Source: Candidatus Rifleibacteriota bacterium
GTDB lineage: Bacteria; Muiribacteriota; Ozemobacteria; Ozemobacterales; Ozemobacteraceae
Length of the DNA: 64,000 bases
Direction: 5' to 3'
Assembly (NCBI GenBank): GCA_015232575.1
Contig: JADFZL010000003.1
Location: 380,001-444,000, forward strand
Shown: piece by piece, positions 43,992 to 53,971 of the stretch
How positions within the stretch are numbered: position 1 is the stretch's first letter
Layout of the letters: the number at the start of each line of letters is the position of its first letter
Notes under the pieces: model-generated
The model's database searches: none
What the model saw: the letters and a program-made list of their open reading frames with translations, nothing else
What the model was told of the DNA's origin: nothing
Made by a program: the position numbers and the translations under genes

Positions 43992-45119
43992 ATGGAACGA
44001 TATCTGTCTTCATTTGTTAAGAAAGATCTTGAGAAGAAAATGGTCTTTATTACCGGCCCAAGGCAGGTAGGTAAAACATTTTTCTCAAAGCAGATCGGGC
44101 GTGAATATAAACGAACGGTCTATTTGAACCAGGATGATCTTTCTGATTCTGCAATTATTCGACAACGCTCATGGCCATTAAATACCGAACTCATTATTCT
44201 TGACGAAATTCACAAAATGAAAAACTGGAAAACTTTTCTTAAGGGAACATTTGATACGCATTGTGAGTTTCAGTCTTTTCTTGTAACTGGCAGCGCCAGA
44301 CTCGATACTTTCAGACAATCGGGCGAATCGCTTGCCGGAAGATATTACCACTATCGACTGCATCCATTTTCAGTAAAAGAGCTTTCGAATACACTACCAG
44401 CTTATGAGGCGCTTTCATCACTGATTCGCTTTGGTGGATTTCCTGAGCCTTTTCTATCTGCTTCCGAAGATGAGGGAAACCGCTGGAGGAAACAGTATTA
44501 TAACGATCTTATTCGTGAAGATATACTGGATTTCAGCAGGATCGGAGAAATTCGAGCTTTGAAGCTTCTGCTTGAAATGTTAAGAAAAAGGGTCGGTTCG
44601 CCACTCTCTTATTCTTCGCTGGCTCAGGATCTACAAATAGCACCGAACACTGTAAAAAAGTATCTGGATATTCTTGAAAGCCTTTATATAATATTTACAA
44701 TAAGGCCATTTCATAAAAATATTGCACGTTCACTGCTGAAGGAACCAAAAATATATTTTTATGACAGCGGATATGTGGATGGTGATGACGGAATAAAACT
44801 TGAGAATACAGTTGCAACTTGCCTTATGAAGCACGTTCATTTTCTACAGGATTCAAAAGGAAAAGAAATCGCGCTTCATTATATTCGCACAAAAGACGGC
44901 AAAGAGATTGATTTTGCACTTTCAAAAAACGACATTCTTACGCACTTTTTAGAGGTAAAATTGTCTGACACGCAGCTCAGCAGAACTCTGAAATATTTCA
45001 GAGACCTTTATCCTGCGGTTAAACCATTTCAATTGGTTCACAATATACGAAATCCAATTGAAATCGACAATATTTCAATCGTAAGTGCCGGAAATTGGCT
45101 GTCAGAATTATTGGCTTAA
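43992..45119 (+). CDS. AAA ATPase of the DUF4143 type
   Basis: 375 residues from the ATG at 43992 (MERYLSSFVKKDLEKKMVFI). Walker A is ITGPRQVGKTFF, and LIILDEIHKMKNW is Walker B. GSARLDTFRQSGESLAGRY is sensor-like. The C-terminal 150 residues are the DUF4143 domain with a nuclease-like EVK (FLEVKLSDTQ). It is a widespread, often mobile, family of unknown function. The promoter appears leaderless and is covered by dyads. A perfect terminator follows, so it is a self-contained cassette. Confidence 0.92.
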   Translation: MERYLSSFVKKDLEKKMVFITGPRQVGKTFFSKQIGREYKRTVYLNQDDLSDSAIIRQRSWPLNTELIILDEIHKMKNWKTFLKGTFDTHCEFQSFLVTGSARLDTFRQSGESLAGRYYHYRLHPFSVKELSNTLPAYEALSSLIRFGGFPEPFLSASEDEGNRWRKQYYNDLIREDILDFSRIGEIRALKLLLEMLRKRVGSPLSYSSLAQDLQIAPNTVKKYLDILESLYIIFTIRPFHKNIARSLLKEPKIYFYDSGYVDGDDGIKLENTVATCLMKHVHFLQDSKGKEIALHYIRTKDGKEIDFALSKNDILTHFLEVKLSDTQLSRTLKYFRDLYPAVKPFQLVHNIRNPIEIDNISIVSAGNWLSELLA

Positions 45120-45270
45120 TCCGTGATGAACAAAGGCTATGCAGACATTTATATTCAGCCGAATACTGATATTCCCTGACATGTGTCCTACACATTTTCT
45201 GGTTAAACTCAAATACTTGACCAATGCATAACAAAAAGAAAGATTGCTTTTTCACGATCATAAAATTTCA

Positions 45271-45309
45271 TTAAAAGAACCTCAGTTATAATAACTGAGG
45301 TTCTTTTAA
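45271..45309. terminator. Bidirectional terminator between convergent genes
   Basis: A perfect 18-bp stem (45271-45288 with 45292-45309) with a three-base loop. T/A-rich ends serve both strands: after the DUF4143 gene (+) and the exported protein gene (-). Confidence 0.9.
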
Positions 45310-45338
45310 CTTACATACAAAGTCAATAGTTTAACCTT

Positions 45339-47117
45339 TTAGAATTTGAGTTTCGAGGCATTGGAAATCAACGCGGAAATAGCGTTTTTGATAACCAGGG
45401 GATCGAATGCGCGGTTTTCTGCGATAAGTTCCCGTACTGCAGAAAGGTGTGAATTTCCTGCTTTATCAAAATAAGATTGCATTGCTGCGCCCTGATGTGA
45501 GACAGCGACAAGAATAAAATATTCCTGTTCTGTGATGGCAAGATTAAGTTTCTTAAAATTCCTGAGAATTGTCTGGAAAAACGCAAGTACTTCATGCATT
45601 CCGTTGAGTTGAGCCATAACAGCTTTGTCTTTTCCTGCTTTTTTTTCAATTGCAGCAGAGAATAGTTCAAATTTTCTAATCACGTTGTTCAGAAGGTCTA
45701 TGTTCGTTTCAAGTGAGTAACAAGCATCACCAGCTACATCCTGCATGATTCTAAACTTTTCATTCAGAACTGCTGCAGTGTTATGGATCGCAAGTTGATT
45801 AACTTCGGCTAAATATGCATCAAATGCATTGACAAACTCATTGGAATTATTGACCACGGTATCTACCATACCCGGAACTTTTGCGGCAAGATTTTTGCAG
45901 TCCTCGAGATGCTCAATCCAGATATCGACTACTGGGTTATGCATTGGAACCCGGTCGTTCAAAGTGATTTGAGAAAAGTTAAAATTAAGGGAATCACCTG
46001 TGCGGTCAAGGCCACAGTTACGAAGCTTCGCACTGCCTCTGTAAGCCGGAAGTGTAGAAAGGTAATCCCTTACTGTTTTGTCAATAGCTGTTGCAAGGTC
46101 TGTTTTGGCTTTAAAATGGGCTTTCTGAATAGAGGCTTCAAATCCAAGTCCAGCCTTTCGATATTGCTCCCGTGATTGTTTTGGGTCGCAATATACAGAT
46201 TTTATCTTATTATTGTAGTCAGAGGTAACAGCCTTGTCAAACTTGCCAATTTCCTGGAAGATTAAGTTTCTTACTCTGCGGCAGGCTTCGGTGAAATTTT
46301 CCCTGGTAATATCTCTGGGTAAATTTATGCATGCAGCAGCGCGCTCATTGTTGATAAGGAAGGGATAAGTATTGTAATCCCAAGAGAGAGTGATATAAGT
46401 ATTAAACAAATCTGCATCCGGATTGCCGACATCCTGTTTAAATAGAGCGATTCTTTCCAAAGCAGCTTTGTGTAATCTTTTGGAATCACGTCCGCTGTCT
46501 GACCAACTGGCGAAAAAGCCTGGTGCCGGAGGAAGAAAAACACTTCCAACTTGCAGTGAAACTTCAAAATGCAGTTTTTCAACTATTCTGTCTGTTTTTG
46601 CAACAGTTTTTATTACATTGTCTGCTGCCGACTGAATATCAGAAGTAAGCAGACCAATAACTTTTTTGTAACCTGAGTTCAGATTTTCAATGGCAGTTGT
46701 CATGGCTTTTTCCTGATCTGCTACTTTGCTTTTACCTGCCGCAGCTGTGAGGGCTTTGTAACAGGTTTTCAGCAAATCATCAATCTGTCTTTTCGTTTTT
46801 GATAACTGCTCGGCGTAAGCTGTTTTCAACTTTTCTTCAAGAATGGGAGTCCATTCTTTTTGAGTTTCACCGTCATAGAGCACTGTTCTTATGTAAACTT
46901 TACTTTCATTTGCCGGCGGTTTAACAGGGTTGTTCGGATCATTTGGATTTGATGTGACAAGTTGTTCAGGATAAATTCTTTCTGTTCGGTGTTCATTTTC
47001 TGACCAAGGCCGAACATGGTCCACTCCACTGAAAAACGCTTCAACAGGTGCGATGAAGCTGAAAATAAATAGCGCTAAAACGGATACAGAAACCAGATAA
47101 GACTTGCAGTGTTTCAT
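45339..47117 (-). CDS. Large exported alpha-helical protein, unknown function
   Basis: 592 residues. The signal peptide MKHCKSYLVSVSVLALFIFS ends near APVEA-FF (about residue 28). A short Pro/Asn-rich segment (NPNDPNNPVKPP, about 57-68) precedes a long mostly helical region with many Lys/Glu/Ala heptad-like stretches and scattered cysteines. No known domain recognised. It is divergent from the second pseudopilin operon, 297 bases away, and could be a periplasmic partner. GAGG lies 8 bases upstream of the ATG. Confidence 0.7.
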   Translation of the reverse strand: MKHCKSYLVSVSVLALFIFSFIAPVEAFFSGVDHVRPWSENEHRTERIYPEQLVTSNPNDPNNPVKPPANESKVYIRTVLYDGETQKEWTPILEEKLKTAYAEQLSKTKRQIDDLLKTCYKALTAAAGKSKVADQEKAMTTAIENLNSGYKKVIGLLTSDIQSAADNVIKTVAKTDRIVEKLHFEVSLQVGSVFLPPAPGFFASWSDSGRDSKRLHKAALERIALFKQDVGNPDADLFNTYITLSWDYNTYPFLINNERAAACINLPRDITRENFTEACRRVRNLIFQEIGKFDKAVTSDYNNKIKSVYCDPKQSREQYRKAGLGFEASIQKAHFKAKTDLATAIDKTVRDYLSTLPAYRGSAKLRNCGLDRTGDSLNFNFSQITLNDRVPMHNPVVDIWIEHLEDCKNLAAKVPGMVDTVVNNSNEFVNAFDAYLAEVNQLAIHNTAAVLNEKFRIMQDVAGDACYSLETNIDLLNNVIRKFELFSAAIEKKAGKDKAVMAQLNGMHEVLAFFQTILRNFKKLNLAITEQEYFILVAVSHQGAAMQSYFDKAGNSHLSAVRELIAENRAFDPLVIKNAISALISNASKLKF

Positions 47118-47414
47118 TAGTCATTCCTCAAATTGTTGAATTTAAATGTGCTTTATCAGCAAGTATAATTATCTGAATACATCATTTCATATTTAAAGTC
47201 AAACAGCTTGCAGTGTAAGAAAAAAATTGCCCAATAAAGTATAACAATTAACGAAAAATGCCTGGTAGTAGAAGTGAGTTAAAATTTTTCCCTCAGGATG
47301 GTTAGAAATTGACACTTTGCGGATATCTTCAATATGCAAAATATTCAGAAAATGATATACTTATATCGGGAGTAGCTGACAAGCAATTCAATTATTCGAA
47401 AGTACTGAAGAAAC

Positions 47415-48230
47415 ATGCTTAAAGACTGGATTGATGAAGAAACCCTGAAAAGAATTGATTCAGGGGATGTTAAAATGCTGTTTATCGGATTGGTTCTTTT
47501 GCTTGTACCGGTTGTATTTTTCATTCTTTATATTCTCAACCAGGGACCGAAGAGTTTTGGTACTGACAGTGCTCAAAGGCAGCTTATGAGAAGAAATTCT
47601 GTTTTTAATTTTTCGCCTCAGGTAACTTCATCGACCGGAAGCACTGCAAAGCCTACTTCCAAGCCTGCTCCCGACAGTGACTTCTTTCCATCACCAAAGG
47701 AAATAAATCGTGAGCTTGAAGCTGCAATGAAGAAACTTGAGCAGACAGAGCCCATCAAAATTAACATTCCCGGATTACCCGAAGAAAAAAGACTGTCGCT
47801 CGAAGCAGATCTGAATCCTAATTATCGTCGTGGATGCGCAATGCTTGAGACAAACAATCTTGCAGAATCAGAACAAGCATTCATAAGAGCACTTGAGAGT
47901 GCCAATAACAATGTTTTTCTGCAAGTTTATTCTCTTGGCGGCCTGATGGAAGTTTATAGCCGTCAGGGAAACAAAAAAGATTTTGAAGAAGTTTTCGAAA
48001 GATACATGAATGCTGTTGCAACGCTTCCAGGAGGCCTTGCAGCGGATCTTCCGCTGGTCATGAAAAACACCGTTGCACTTCTAAAACAATTCAAGGATCT
48101 TGATTTATCGAAGGTTGACCCGGCATTATTGGCACCTTTAAATATTGACAAAAATCGAATGCAGGAAGCTGCTCATCAGAGCCTTGAAAATTTTCCAGAA
48201 AAAATACTTCTCCAGAGCCCGGGAGGTTAA
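47415..48230 (+). CDS. Membrane-anchored helical repeat protein (TPR-like)
   Basis: 271 residues. An N-terminal amphipathic stretch is followed by one transmembrane helix (MLFIGLVLLLVPVVFFILYI, about residues 21-40). A Ser/Thr/Pro-rich linker (about 70-95) follows. The C-terminal 150 residues are TPR-like helices (NPNYRRGCAMLETNNLAESE, AFIRALESANN). It overlaps functionally with the pseudopilin operon downstream: the stop carries the Shine-Dalgarno of the next gene (GGAGGTTAA). A GspC/PilP-like scaffold role is plausible but unproven. Confidence 0.65.
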   Translation: MLKDWIDEETLKRIDSGDVKMLFIGLVLLLVPVVFFILYILNQGPKSFGTDSAQRQLMRRNSVFNFSPQVTSSTGSTAKPTSKPAPDSDFFPSPKEINRELEAAMKKLEQTEPIKINIPGLPEEKRLSLEADLNPNYRRGCAMLETNNLAESEQAFIRALESANNNVFLQVYSLGGLMEVYSRQGNKKDFEEVFERYMNAVATLPGGLAADLPLVMKNTVALLKQFKDLDLSKVDPALLAPLNIDKNRMQEAAHQSLENFPEKILLQSPGG

Positions 48231-48232
48231 AT

Positions 48233-51028
48233 GTGAACAAGCAGAATGCAGGAAACGCCTTCATTATTGTAATCTGTCTGCTGGGGATAATTTTCGTAGC
48301 TGCAACTTTCTTTCTTCGCGGGACCATTGAAGAAGGAAGACATACGCAGCTTTCAACTACGGGAATTCAGGCAAACTGTCTTGCAGACGCTGCGCTTGAA
48401 AGGGCTATGAATATTATTGCCAGTGGAATAAATGATTTAAATTCTTTTTCAAAAACATCCGGGAAGCCTGATTCACCAGCAGTTCAGCTGAGATTGCCTC
48501 TGAAAAAGGGATCAGCAAATTCAGCAGTCCTTGGAAAATCTGAAGAACTTGGAAGCGACGAACAGCTTGAATTAACAGACAACATCAAAACTGAAATTAT
48601 TCTTACAAAAGAAGATCTGCTTGCTGACGGAAAAGAGCTCGAAGACCTTGTCAAGTTTATGACGCGCGGCAAAGCAAAAGAATGGGACGTTGTCGTAAAA
48701 ATAGCTCCGGCAAAAGCATTTCGCTTTTCACCAGGCAAAAGCTACCCTGATTTCAAAGTTCCCGGAGTTGAAATTCCGTGGGATGTGGTAGATGAAGTAA
48801 AGTTGTTTCTGGAAGGAAAAGGCTATTCATTCATGTCATTAAAGCTGCCTGACAGCTTCTCATGGCTTTATATTGAAATTCCTGTCAATATAATGGGATT
48901 CAATATTGTCAACATTAACGTCACTTCCTTCATAAGCCAGGTTCTTCCTTCCGGTATACTTGGCAACAATACGAATGGGTCTCCCAGAACGCTTGCTCAA
49001 GTGACAAGCATTGATTTCCTTGTAAATTATCTTTTCAACACGGTCCTCTATCCAGGAAGAAACCCGCCAGTTTATCCACTGACAATAAAGTTCAACAATA
49101 GTATTTTTCCGAAAAGCGTTTCTGATTTATGGCCCGACGGAGTAAGCTTAAGTAATACTGTTTCTGATGACCAGCAGTATCTTGAAAAATACGGTGAAAT
49201 GAAAATCTTCTGCGAGGCTTCTATTACAAGTGCGGATGGAGTTAACACCAGAAGGCGCATTGAAGCTGTGAAGGAGTTCAAAGTAATAGATATTGAACCT
49301 CCCGCACCCATGTACAGCTTTTTCATTTCAAATCTGAAAAATGAAAGTATTCTTTTTAACAGCGTAGGAGACGATTTTTACGTAAACAGCTACGACTACG
49401 GCGGCATTTTTTCAAAAGTTAAAAGTGTCTTCACCGGCGGATCAAGCGACTTAACTCAGGCAGAACTTGAAGATCGCGAATTTCCGGGACTTGTTAGGGT
49501 CAATTACGCAAATCCTTTTAATAATCCGCTTCTGGTTAATGTTTCAATGATCGGAGATTTATCAAGCGATCAGGCAAATCCGAACGAATTTGGAAATGCC
49601 AGGTTAAACAACCTTCTCAAAGGCACAGAAGTTTTGATGATGGTGGATTCCAGATCTAGATTTGCAATAGCCGGTGGAAAATATAATATCAATGCTGAAT
49701 TCTCTAATCCAGCGCCCAGCAACAACAACCCAGTTCCACCAGGTATGGGCGGCGGCACCCCGGGAAACAATAATCCACCACCTGAACCAGTAAATCGTCC
49801 CGGACTGAGATTTCAGGGATCGGGAAACCTCGGAGTTAATCCGGATATGCTCGCGACTCTAAAAGCAATTGTCGGCCCTGGAGAATTAAATCTTATTCCA
49901 AACGTTTCAAGAATGAGTGCAAGTGTTATTTCCCTGGCTGCAACTCTTGTTGCAAGGCCAATCGGAACATTTGTAAAAGATGAACTTGGACAAAATTACC
50001 TGAGAATGGCAAACTGTTTCCAGAAGTGGGAAATGCCCTATATGGGCACCCCAAATTCTATTTATCCTATTCCAACCCCGGGGACAGGAAACAACAAGAC
50101 ACACCTTTTTGGCGCGGGCGGCTTGTTTCCACCCATGACAAGAGAGATAGAAGGACTTGTATGCAAGCAATACCGGCAATGGAATATGTGTATTGTCGGC
50201 ATGGCGCCTCAGGATCGACTTCCCCTCCTTCCATTTCCTCCTTATGTTGTTCCGCCCCCGCCACTCGTAATTCCAATATGGTATGCTGACAATATCCAGA
50301 CAAAGTATGATTTCAATCTTGATATTCTCAAAGCCCTTGATAAGAACAACAACCGTGTAAAGAAAGCCAGAGCTTATGATCCATCAAAAATTGTTAACAT
50401 GCCAGCTAATTTGTATACAAACGAGCAATATGCCAAGAAGGCAACCTATTTTTACCAGACTGAAGCCGATTTTCTAAGCGATATTCCAAATCGTCTGACA
50501 GAAGTTGGCGGAAAGAAAGTATTTGTACTTAATGGAATTTCATACATTGCAGGCTCACTTGGCACGATTTCTGATCCTTTTTGCCCCAAAGACGATAACG
50601 GTCAGAAAATTGACACTCTGTATGTCGTCGGCAAAGGAATGATTGCCTGTGCAGGAAACCTCTATCTTGGATGTGATATAAAGGCTCTTGACAAGTCGCT
50701 TGATGACCGGACCGTCTTCACGCTGATGGTTCGAAACGGTGGCTTGCTGGTTATGCCCCCATCGGGAAAGGTCAACAGAACCATAGAGGGCTCACTTTAC
50801 ACCGATAAAGGCTTGTATGTATCCCAGGACTCTACGGTTCATATAATAGGAAACTGGGTTACAAACGCCTTTAACAAAGGTGCAATGATGGGAAAAGTTA
50901 CAGTGGACTACGTTTCATCAAGAGTTCGTTCTTCGCTCGGAAGTTTGCATCCAGACAGGGGTAAATTTGAACCACGAAGATATCATGTTTCGATAAGTCC
51001 GGTGTGGTCTTCCTGGAGGTCGTTTTGA
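48233..51028 (+). CDS. Giant pilin-like protein (PilX/GspK-type N-terminus, 931 residues)
   Basis: 931 residues from a GTG at 48233. The N-terminus MNKQNAGNAFIIVICLLGII then FVAATFFLRGTIEEG has the short basic leader, hydrophobic helix and following charged stretch of PilX/GspK-type minor pilins, but without the usual GFTLIE signature. The rest is a large extracellular region with an Asn/Pro/Gly-rich linker (about 490-520) and a C-terminal beta-rich part (GSLYTDKGLYVSQDSTVHII). Typical GspK is about 330 residues. It is the second gene of an operon and would be the largest pilin-like subunit; its role as an adhesin-like tip component is inference. Confidence 0.7.
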   Translation: MNKQNAGNAFIIVICLLGIIFVAATFFLRGTIEEGRHTQLSTTGIQANCLADAALERAMNIIASGINDLNSFSKTSGKPDSPAVQLRLPLKKGSANSAVLGKSEELGSDEQLELTDNIKTEIILTKEDLLADGKELEDLVKFMTRGKAKEWDVVVKIAPAKAFRFSPGKSYPDFKVPGVEIPWDVVDEVKLFLEGKGYSFMSLKLPDSFSWLYIEIPVNIMGFNIVNINVTSFISQVLPSGILGNNTNGSPRTLAQVTSIDFLVNYLFNTVLYPGRNPPVYPLTIKFNNSIFPKSVSDLWPDGVSLSNTVSDDQQYLEKYGEMKIFCEASITSADGVNTRRRIEAVKEFKVIDIEPPAPMYSFFISNLKNESILFNSVGDDFYVNSYDYGGIFSKVKSVFTGGSSDLTQAELEDREFPGLVRVNYANPFNNPLLVNVSMIGDLSSDQANPNEFGNARLNNLLKGTEVLMMVDSRSRFAIAGGKYNINAEFSNPAPSNNNPVPPGMGGGTPGNNNPPPEPVNRPGLRFQGSGNLGVNPDMLATLKAIVGPGELNLIPNVSRMSASVISLAATLVARPIGTFVKDELGQNYLRMANCFQKWEMPYMGTPNSIYPIPTPGTGNNKTHLFGAGGLFPPMTREIEGLVCKQYRQWNMCIVGMAPQDRLPLLPFPPYVVPPPPLVIPIWYADNIQTKYDFNLDILKALDKNNNRVKKARAYDPSKIVNMPANLYTNEQYAKKATYFYQTEADFLSDIPNRLTEVGGKKVFVLNGISYIAGSLGTISDPFCPKDDNGQKIDTLYVVGKGMIACAGNLYLGCDIKALDKSLDDRTVFTLMVRNGGLLVMPPSGKVNRTIEGSLYTDKGLYVSQDSTVHIIGNWVTNAFNKGAMMGKVTVDYVSSRVRSSLGSLHPDRGKFEPRRYHVSISPVWSSWRSF

Positions 51029-51033
51029 GGAAA

Positions 51034-51531
51034 ATGGCTATTATTCGAAAATCTGCAATGTCACTGCTTGAAGTTGTTCTTGCCGCAGTTATTATTTGTC
51101 TTGCTTTTCTTCCCATACTTCGGGTTGTAGATTTTGGCTCAGTTTCAACAGTAAAAGTCAATACCTATTCGAAAGCAGCAAGATTGGCGCAGGAACTTAT
51201 TGAAGAATGCAAACATGTTCCTTTCAAAGTTTATCAGAACAATCCAAATTATAAAAACCTTGCAGATAATGTTTACGAAATAGTTCAGCAGGATTATTAC
51301 AGAAAAACGATGAAAAGTATTGAAGAATTCATGGAACAGAACAAACAATCTCTGAAAGATTTTGGCTACGATGCCAGGTTGAAGGTAAAAAGAAATAATC
51401 TAAATCAGATAAAGGAAATATGGTTTGAAGTTGAGATAAAATGGCGGGAACGCGGCAAAAAAGATGAGATCGCTCAACAGGAATTACGAGTCAGAGCAGG
51501 AAACGCAATGTACAATTCAGAGGCAATGTGA
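51034..51531 (+). CDS. Type IV prepilin-like protein (PilV/GspI type)
   Basis: 165 residues from the ATG at 51034, with GAGGA just upstream. The short leader MAIIRKSA is followed by MSLLEVVLAAVIICLAFLP, glutamate at +5. The -1 residue is alanine rather than glycine, which prepilin peptidases tolerate less well. The remainder is a charged, helical/beta domain of about 130 residues. It follows the giant pilin-like gene with 5 bases between. Confidence 0.8.
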   Translation: MAIIRKSAMSLLEVVLAAVIICLAFLPILRVVDFGSVSTVKVNTYSKAARLAQELIEECKHVPFKVYQNNPNYKNLADNVYEIVQQDYYRKTMKSIEEFMEQNKQSLKDFGYDARLKVKRNNLNQIKEIWFEVEIKWRERGKKDEIAQQELRVRAGNAMYNSEAM

Positions 51532-51539
51532 TTTTTGAT

Positions 51540-51587
51540 CTCAAGATAAAAGAAAAACTGTCCGCAGATTGCGCAGATTAAGAATTA
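51540..51587 (+). repeat. CTGTCCGCAGATT repeat, copy 2
   Basis: AAGATAAAAGAAAAACTG then TCCGCAGATTGCGCAGATTA. It matches the copy at 17114-17176 and sits inside the pilin operon, between two prepilin genes. Confidence 0.7.
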
Positions 51588-51672
51588 GAGATGAGATTTA
51601 ATGACAAAACCAGAATTATTGGTTTGTGGTCTTGAGTTTTGGAGCAGATTCACGAAAGTTGGGAGATATTTT

Positions 51673-53187
51673 ATGCGGATTTTTGATAAAAAAAGGTTCG
51701 GATTTACATTAGTAGAAATAATGGTTGCAATTGTTTTAGGATCTTTTGTACTTGGTGTAGCTTTTGCTCTCTGGAGCCGTGTAACAAGAGAAGTAACACG
51801 CTCTGCAACACGCCAGGTTCTTCAGCATCAGCTTAGAATGTCCATGGACACCCTTTCCAGAGATTTGAAAGCCATTAAATCCGGAACACTGAAAGCTCCT
51901 GCTGACAAGCAAAGTCCTGATGGAAGCAAAGCATATCTTGAATTTGAACGCTTTACCGAACTTGAAAATGGAAAACTAGCCGAAAAGACAACTCAAAAGG
52001 TAGTTTATGAGCTGACAGGGTCTCTTCTTACAAGAACTTCCGGAAATGAGAAAAAAATCCTGAGTGCAAATATTTTGTCCCTCGAAATGTCGAAAGGCGT
52101 TGATAAAAACACTCTTCTCACAACAAATCTTGAAACAACCAATCCTGACCATGAAATGGCTCTAAATGCGCGTATCGATATCAGTATAACAGGACAGAAG
52201 GTTGTTCCCGGAACCAAAATTTATGAATATCACGTTGAAAGAACTTCTGTTGTTATGCGTGATGAATACCAGAAGACTGTCAATAAGAATTTTCTTTCAA
52301 CCGATCAGGTTTCTCAACTTGGTCAGGGAAAAGTCTCGAATACAGATCCAAATTCTTCTTATTTTACGTCTGCCGGACTATTCACAGAAGAACAACTTGC
52401 AAATCTTACTCTCAGTCAGCTTAACAGTCTGGATTCCTCTCAAAAAAATCTCCTTGAACAGGCAGAAAAAAACCTGACTGACCTGAATTCAAATATTGGC
52501 GCAGTCAATACTGGTGGCGGATGGTTCAGCGATGTAAACCTCGGATGGTTCGGACGCTATGGAAATACTGATGTTCAAAGTGCGAATGATTTGAAATCAG
52601 CAATCGAAGGAGCAACTACTCAGGCAGCTCTTAACAGCGCACTAGACAAAGCTCAGGAATATCTTAAAAGCAAAGAAGCCTCTTTCATTTCTTCGACGTT
52701 TTCTTCAAAATTTCCTTCTGAAGCCTCTGTTTCAGCACTCAGAGACAGCGATGATAAAGCAAAAAGAGATGAATATGAAAAATATAAAAAAGCTTATGAT
52801 CTTCTTGTCCAGGATCGAGCAATGGAAGGAGCTTATCAGAAAATGATTAATTCCAGTCCCCCGCCGAACCCTGTACCACCCCCCCCTGAGTCAGCCGTTG
52901 CAAGAGCAACAGCAGTACCAGAAAAAAGTTCAGATTATGCTGAAACAGAAGAACAGTTTCAACAGAGAGTCAAAGATGCTTCAGATCTGAAGGCAATATG
53001 CGATGCTGGGAAACAAAGCCTTACATGGATGGGAAATCCGGGGGAGGAAACTACTGAAATACAGGCATATCAGGCAACAAAAATGTTGTATAATTATGGC
53101 CAATCTAAAAATCAGTTGCTGGGAATGAGGGACGATGCCAGCAAAAATCTCGAATTGATTACCAAGGCAAAGACTGGAAAAAGCTGA
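51673..53187 (+). CDS. Type IV prepilin-like protein (PilW/GspJ type), long C-terminus
   Basis: 504 residues from the ATG at 51673, chosen because GGGAG lies about 8 bases upstream and it gives a short leader. MRIFDKKRFG ends in the cleavage-site glycine, followed by FTLVEIMVAIVLGSFVLGVA (glutamate at +5). The first 220 residues fit GspJ/PilW. The rest is an unusual helical, Gln/Asn/Ser-rich region with a proline-rich stretch near 397-408. Typical GspJ is about 200 residues, so there is a large extension. It is the last gene of the operon. Confidence 0.8.
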   Translation: MRIFDKKRFGFTLVEIMVAIVLGSFVLGVAFALWSRVTREVTRSATRQVLQHQLRMSMDTLSRDLKAIKSGTLKAPADKQSPDGSKAYLEFERFTELENGKLAEKTTQKVVYELTGSLLTRTSGNEKKILSANILSLEMSKGVDKNTLLTTNLETTNPDHEMALNARIDISITGQKVVPGTKIYEYHVERTSVVMRDEYQKTVNKNFLSTDQVSQLGQGKVSNTDPNSSYFTSAGLFTEEQLANLTLSQLNSLDSSQKNLLEQAEKNLTDLNSNIGAVNTGGGWFSDVNLGWFGRYGNTDVQSANDLKSAIEGATTQAALNSALDKAQEYLKSKEASFISSTFSSKFPSEASVSALRDSDDKAKRDEYEKYKKAYDLLVQDRAMEGAYQKMINSSPPPNPVPPPPESAVARATAVPEKSSDYAETEEQFQQRVKDASDLKAICDAGKQSLTWMGNPGEETTEIQAYQATKMLYNYGQSKNQLLGMRDDASKNLELITKAKTGKS

Positions 53188-53236
53188 TTAACAAACGATA
53201 ATGATTGAGACAAGACAAGAAAAGACAAGACAAGAT

Positions 53237-53275
53237 TTTTTTACCACGGAAAACACGGAATGCACGGATTTTCAT
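53237..53275 (+). repeat. ACCACGGAAAACACGGA repeat
   Basis: TTTACCACGGAAAACACGG then AATGCACGGATTTTCATG. Short CACGGA units recur three times within 25 bases. It is typical of dispersed intergenic repeats in environmental genomes. The rest of the 53188-53401 gap shows no gene. Confidence 0.6.
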
Positions 53276-53401
53276 GATTTGAGATTTGAGAATTATGATT
53301 TAGATAAATGACAGCAAGATTATGGATTATTAAGAGAATTAGTGCAGATTTTTTAGGAATAATGAATGTTATTGAACTTGTAACCCACAGGAGGTTATGT
53401 T

Positions 53402-53926
53402 TTGAGCATTGTGACAAAGACTGGTGATAATGGTTTGACGTCTCTTCTTGGCGGATCAAGAGTCGAAAAAGACCATCCGCGGGTTGAGGCTTATGGAACA
53501 ATAGATGAACTCAATTGTTTTCTTGGACTCGCGAAGAATTTTGTTCAAAAAAAGAATGCTGATATTATTGAAGAAATCCAGAAACACTTGTTTATAGTGT
53601 CTGCCATGCTAGCTTCCCCAGAAGAGAAGACCACTTATTCAATATCGCATCAGCAAATTGAATTTCTTGAAAAATATATTTTTTCGACAGAAAAGTCTAT
53701 CAGCCTGAACTCTTTTATTGTTCCGGGATCAAATATTGCATCTGCTTATCTTGATGTAAGCCGCACAGTATCAAGACGAGCAGAACGAAGAGTAACAACA
53801 TTAAGAAAAAATAATTCAGTTTCTGAGTCACTTATGATATACTTGAACAGGTTGTCTGACGCACTTTTTCTTATGGCGCGCTCTGAATGTGTTTCTTATA
53901 AAGAAAATGTTGCTCAGATTGCGTGA
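53402..53926 (+). CDS. ATP:cob(I)alamin adenosyltransferase (PduO type)
   Basis: 174 residues. The N-terminal TKTGDNGLTSLLGGSRVEKD (TKTGDXGXT-type phosphate-binding motif) and VEAYGTIDELNCFLGLAK, and the C-terminal YLNRLSDALFLMAR, are the PduO hallmarks. It converts cob(I)alamin and ATP to adenosylcobalamin. A TTG start at 53402 is preceded by AGGAGG at the right spacing; the ATG five bases earlier is immediately followed by a stop in its frame. It may be co-transcribed with the amidohydrolase that follows. Confidence 0.92.
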   Translation: MSIVTKTGDNGLTSLLGGSRVEKDHPRVEAYGTIDELNCFLGLAKNFVQKKNADIIEEIQKHLFIVSAMLASPEEKTTYSISHQQIEFLEKYIFSTEKSISLNSFIVPGSNIASAYLDVSRTVSRRAERRVTTLRKNNSVSESLMIYLNRLSDALFLMARSECVSYKENVAQIA

Positions 53927-53971
53927 TTTTGAATTCCATAGGGAATTCCGGATGTAAATGAGGAATAATAA

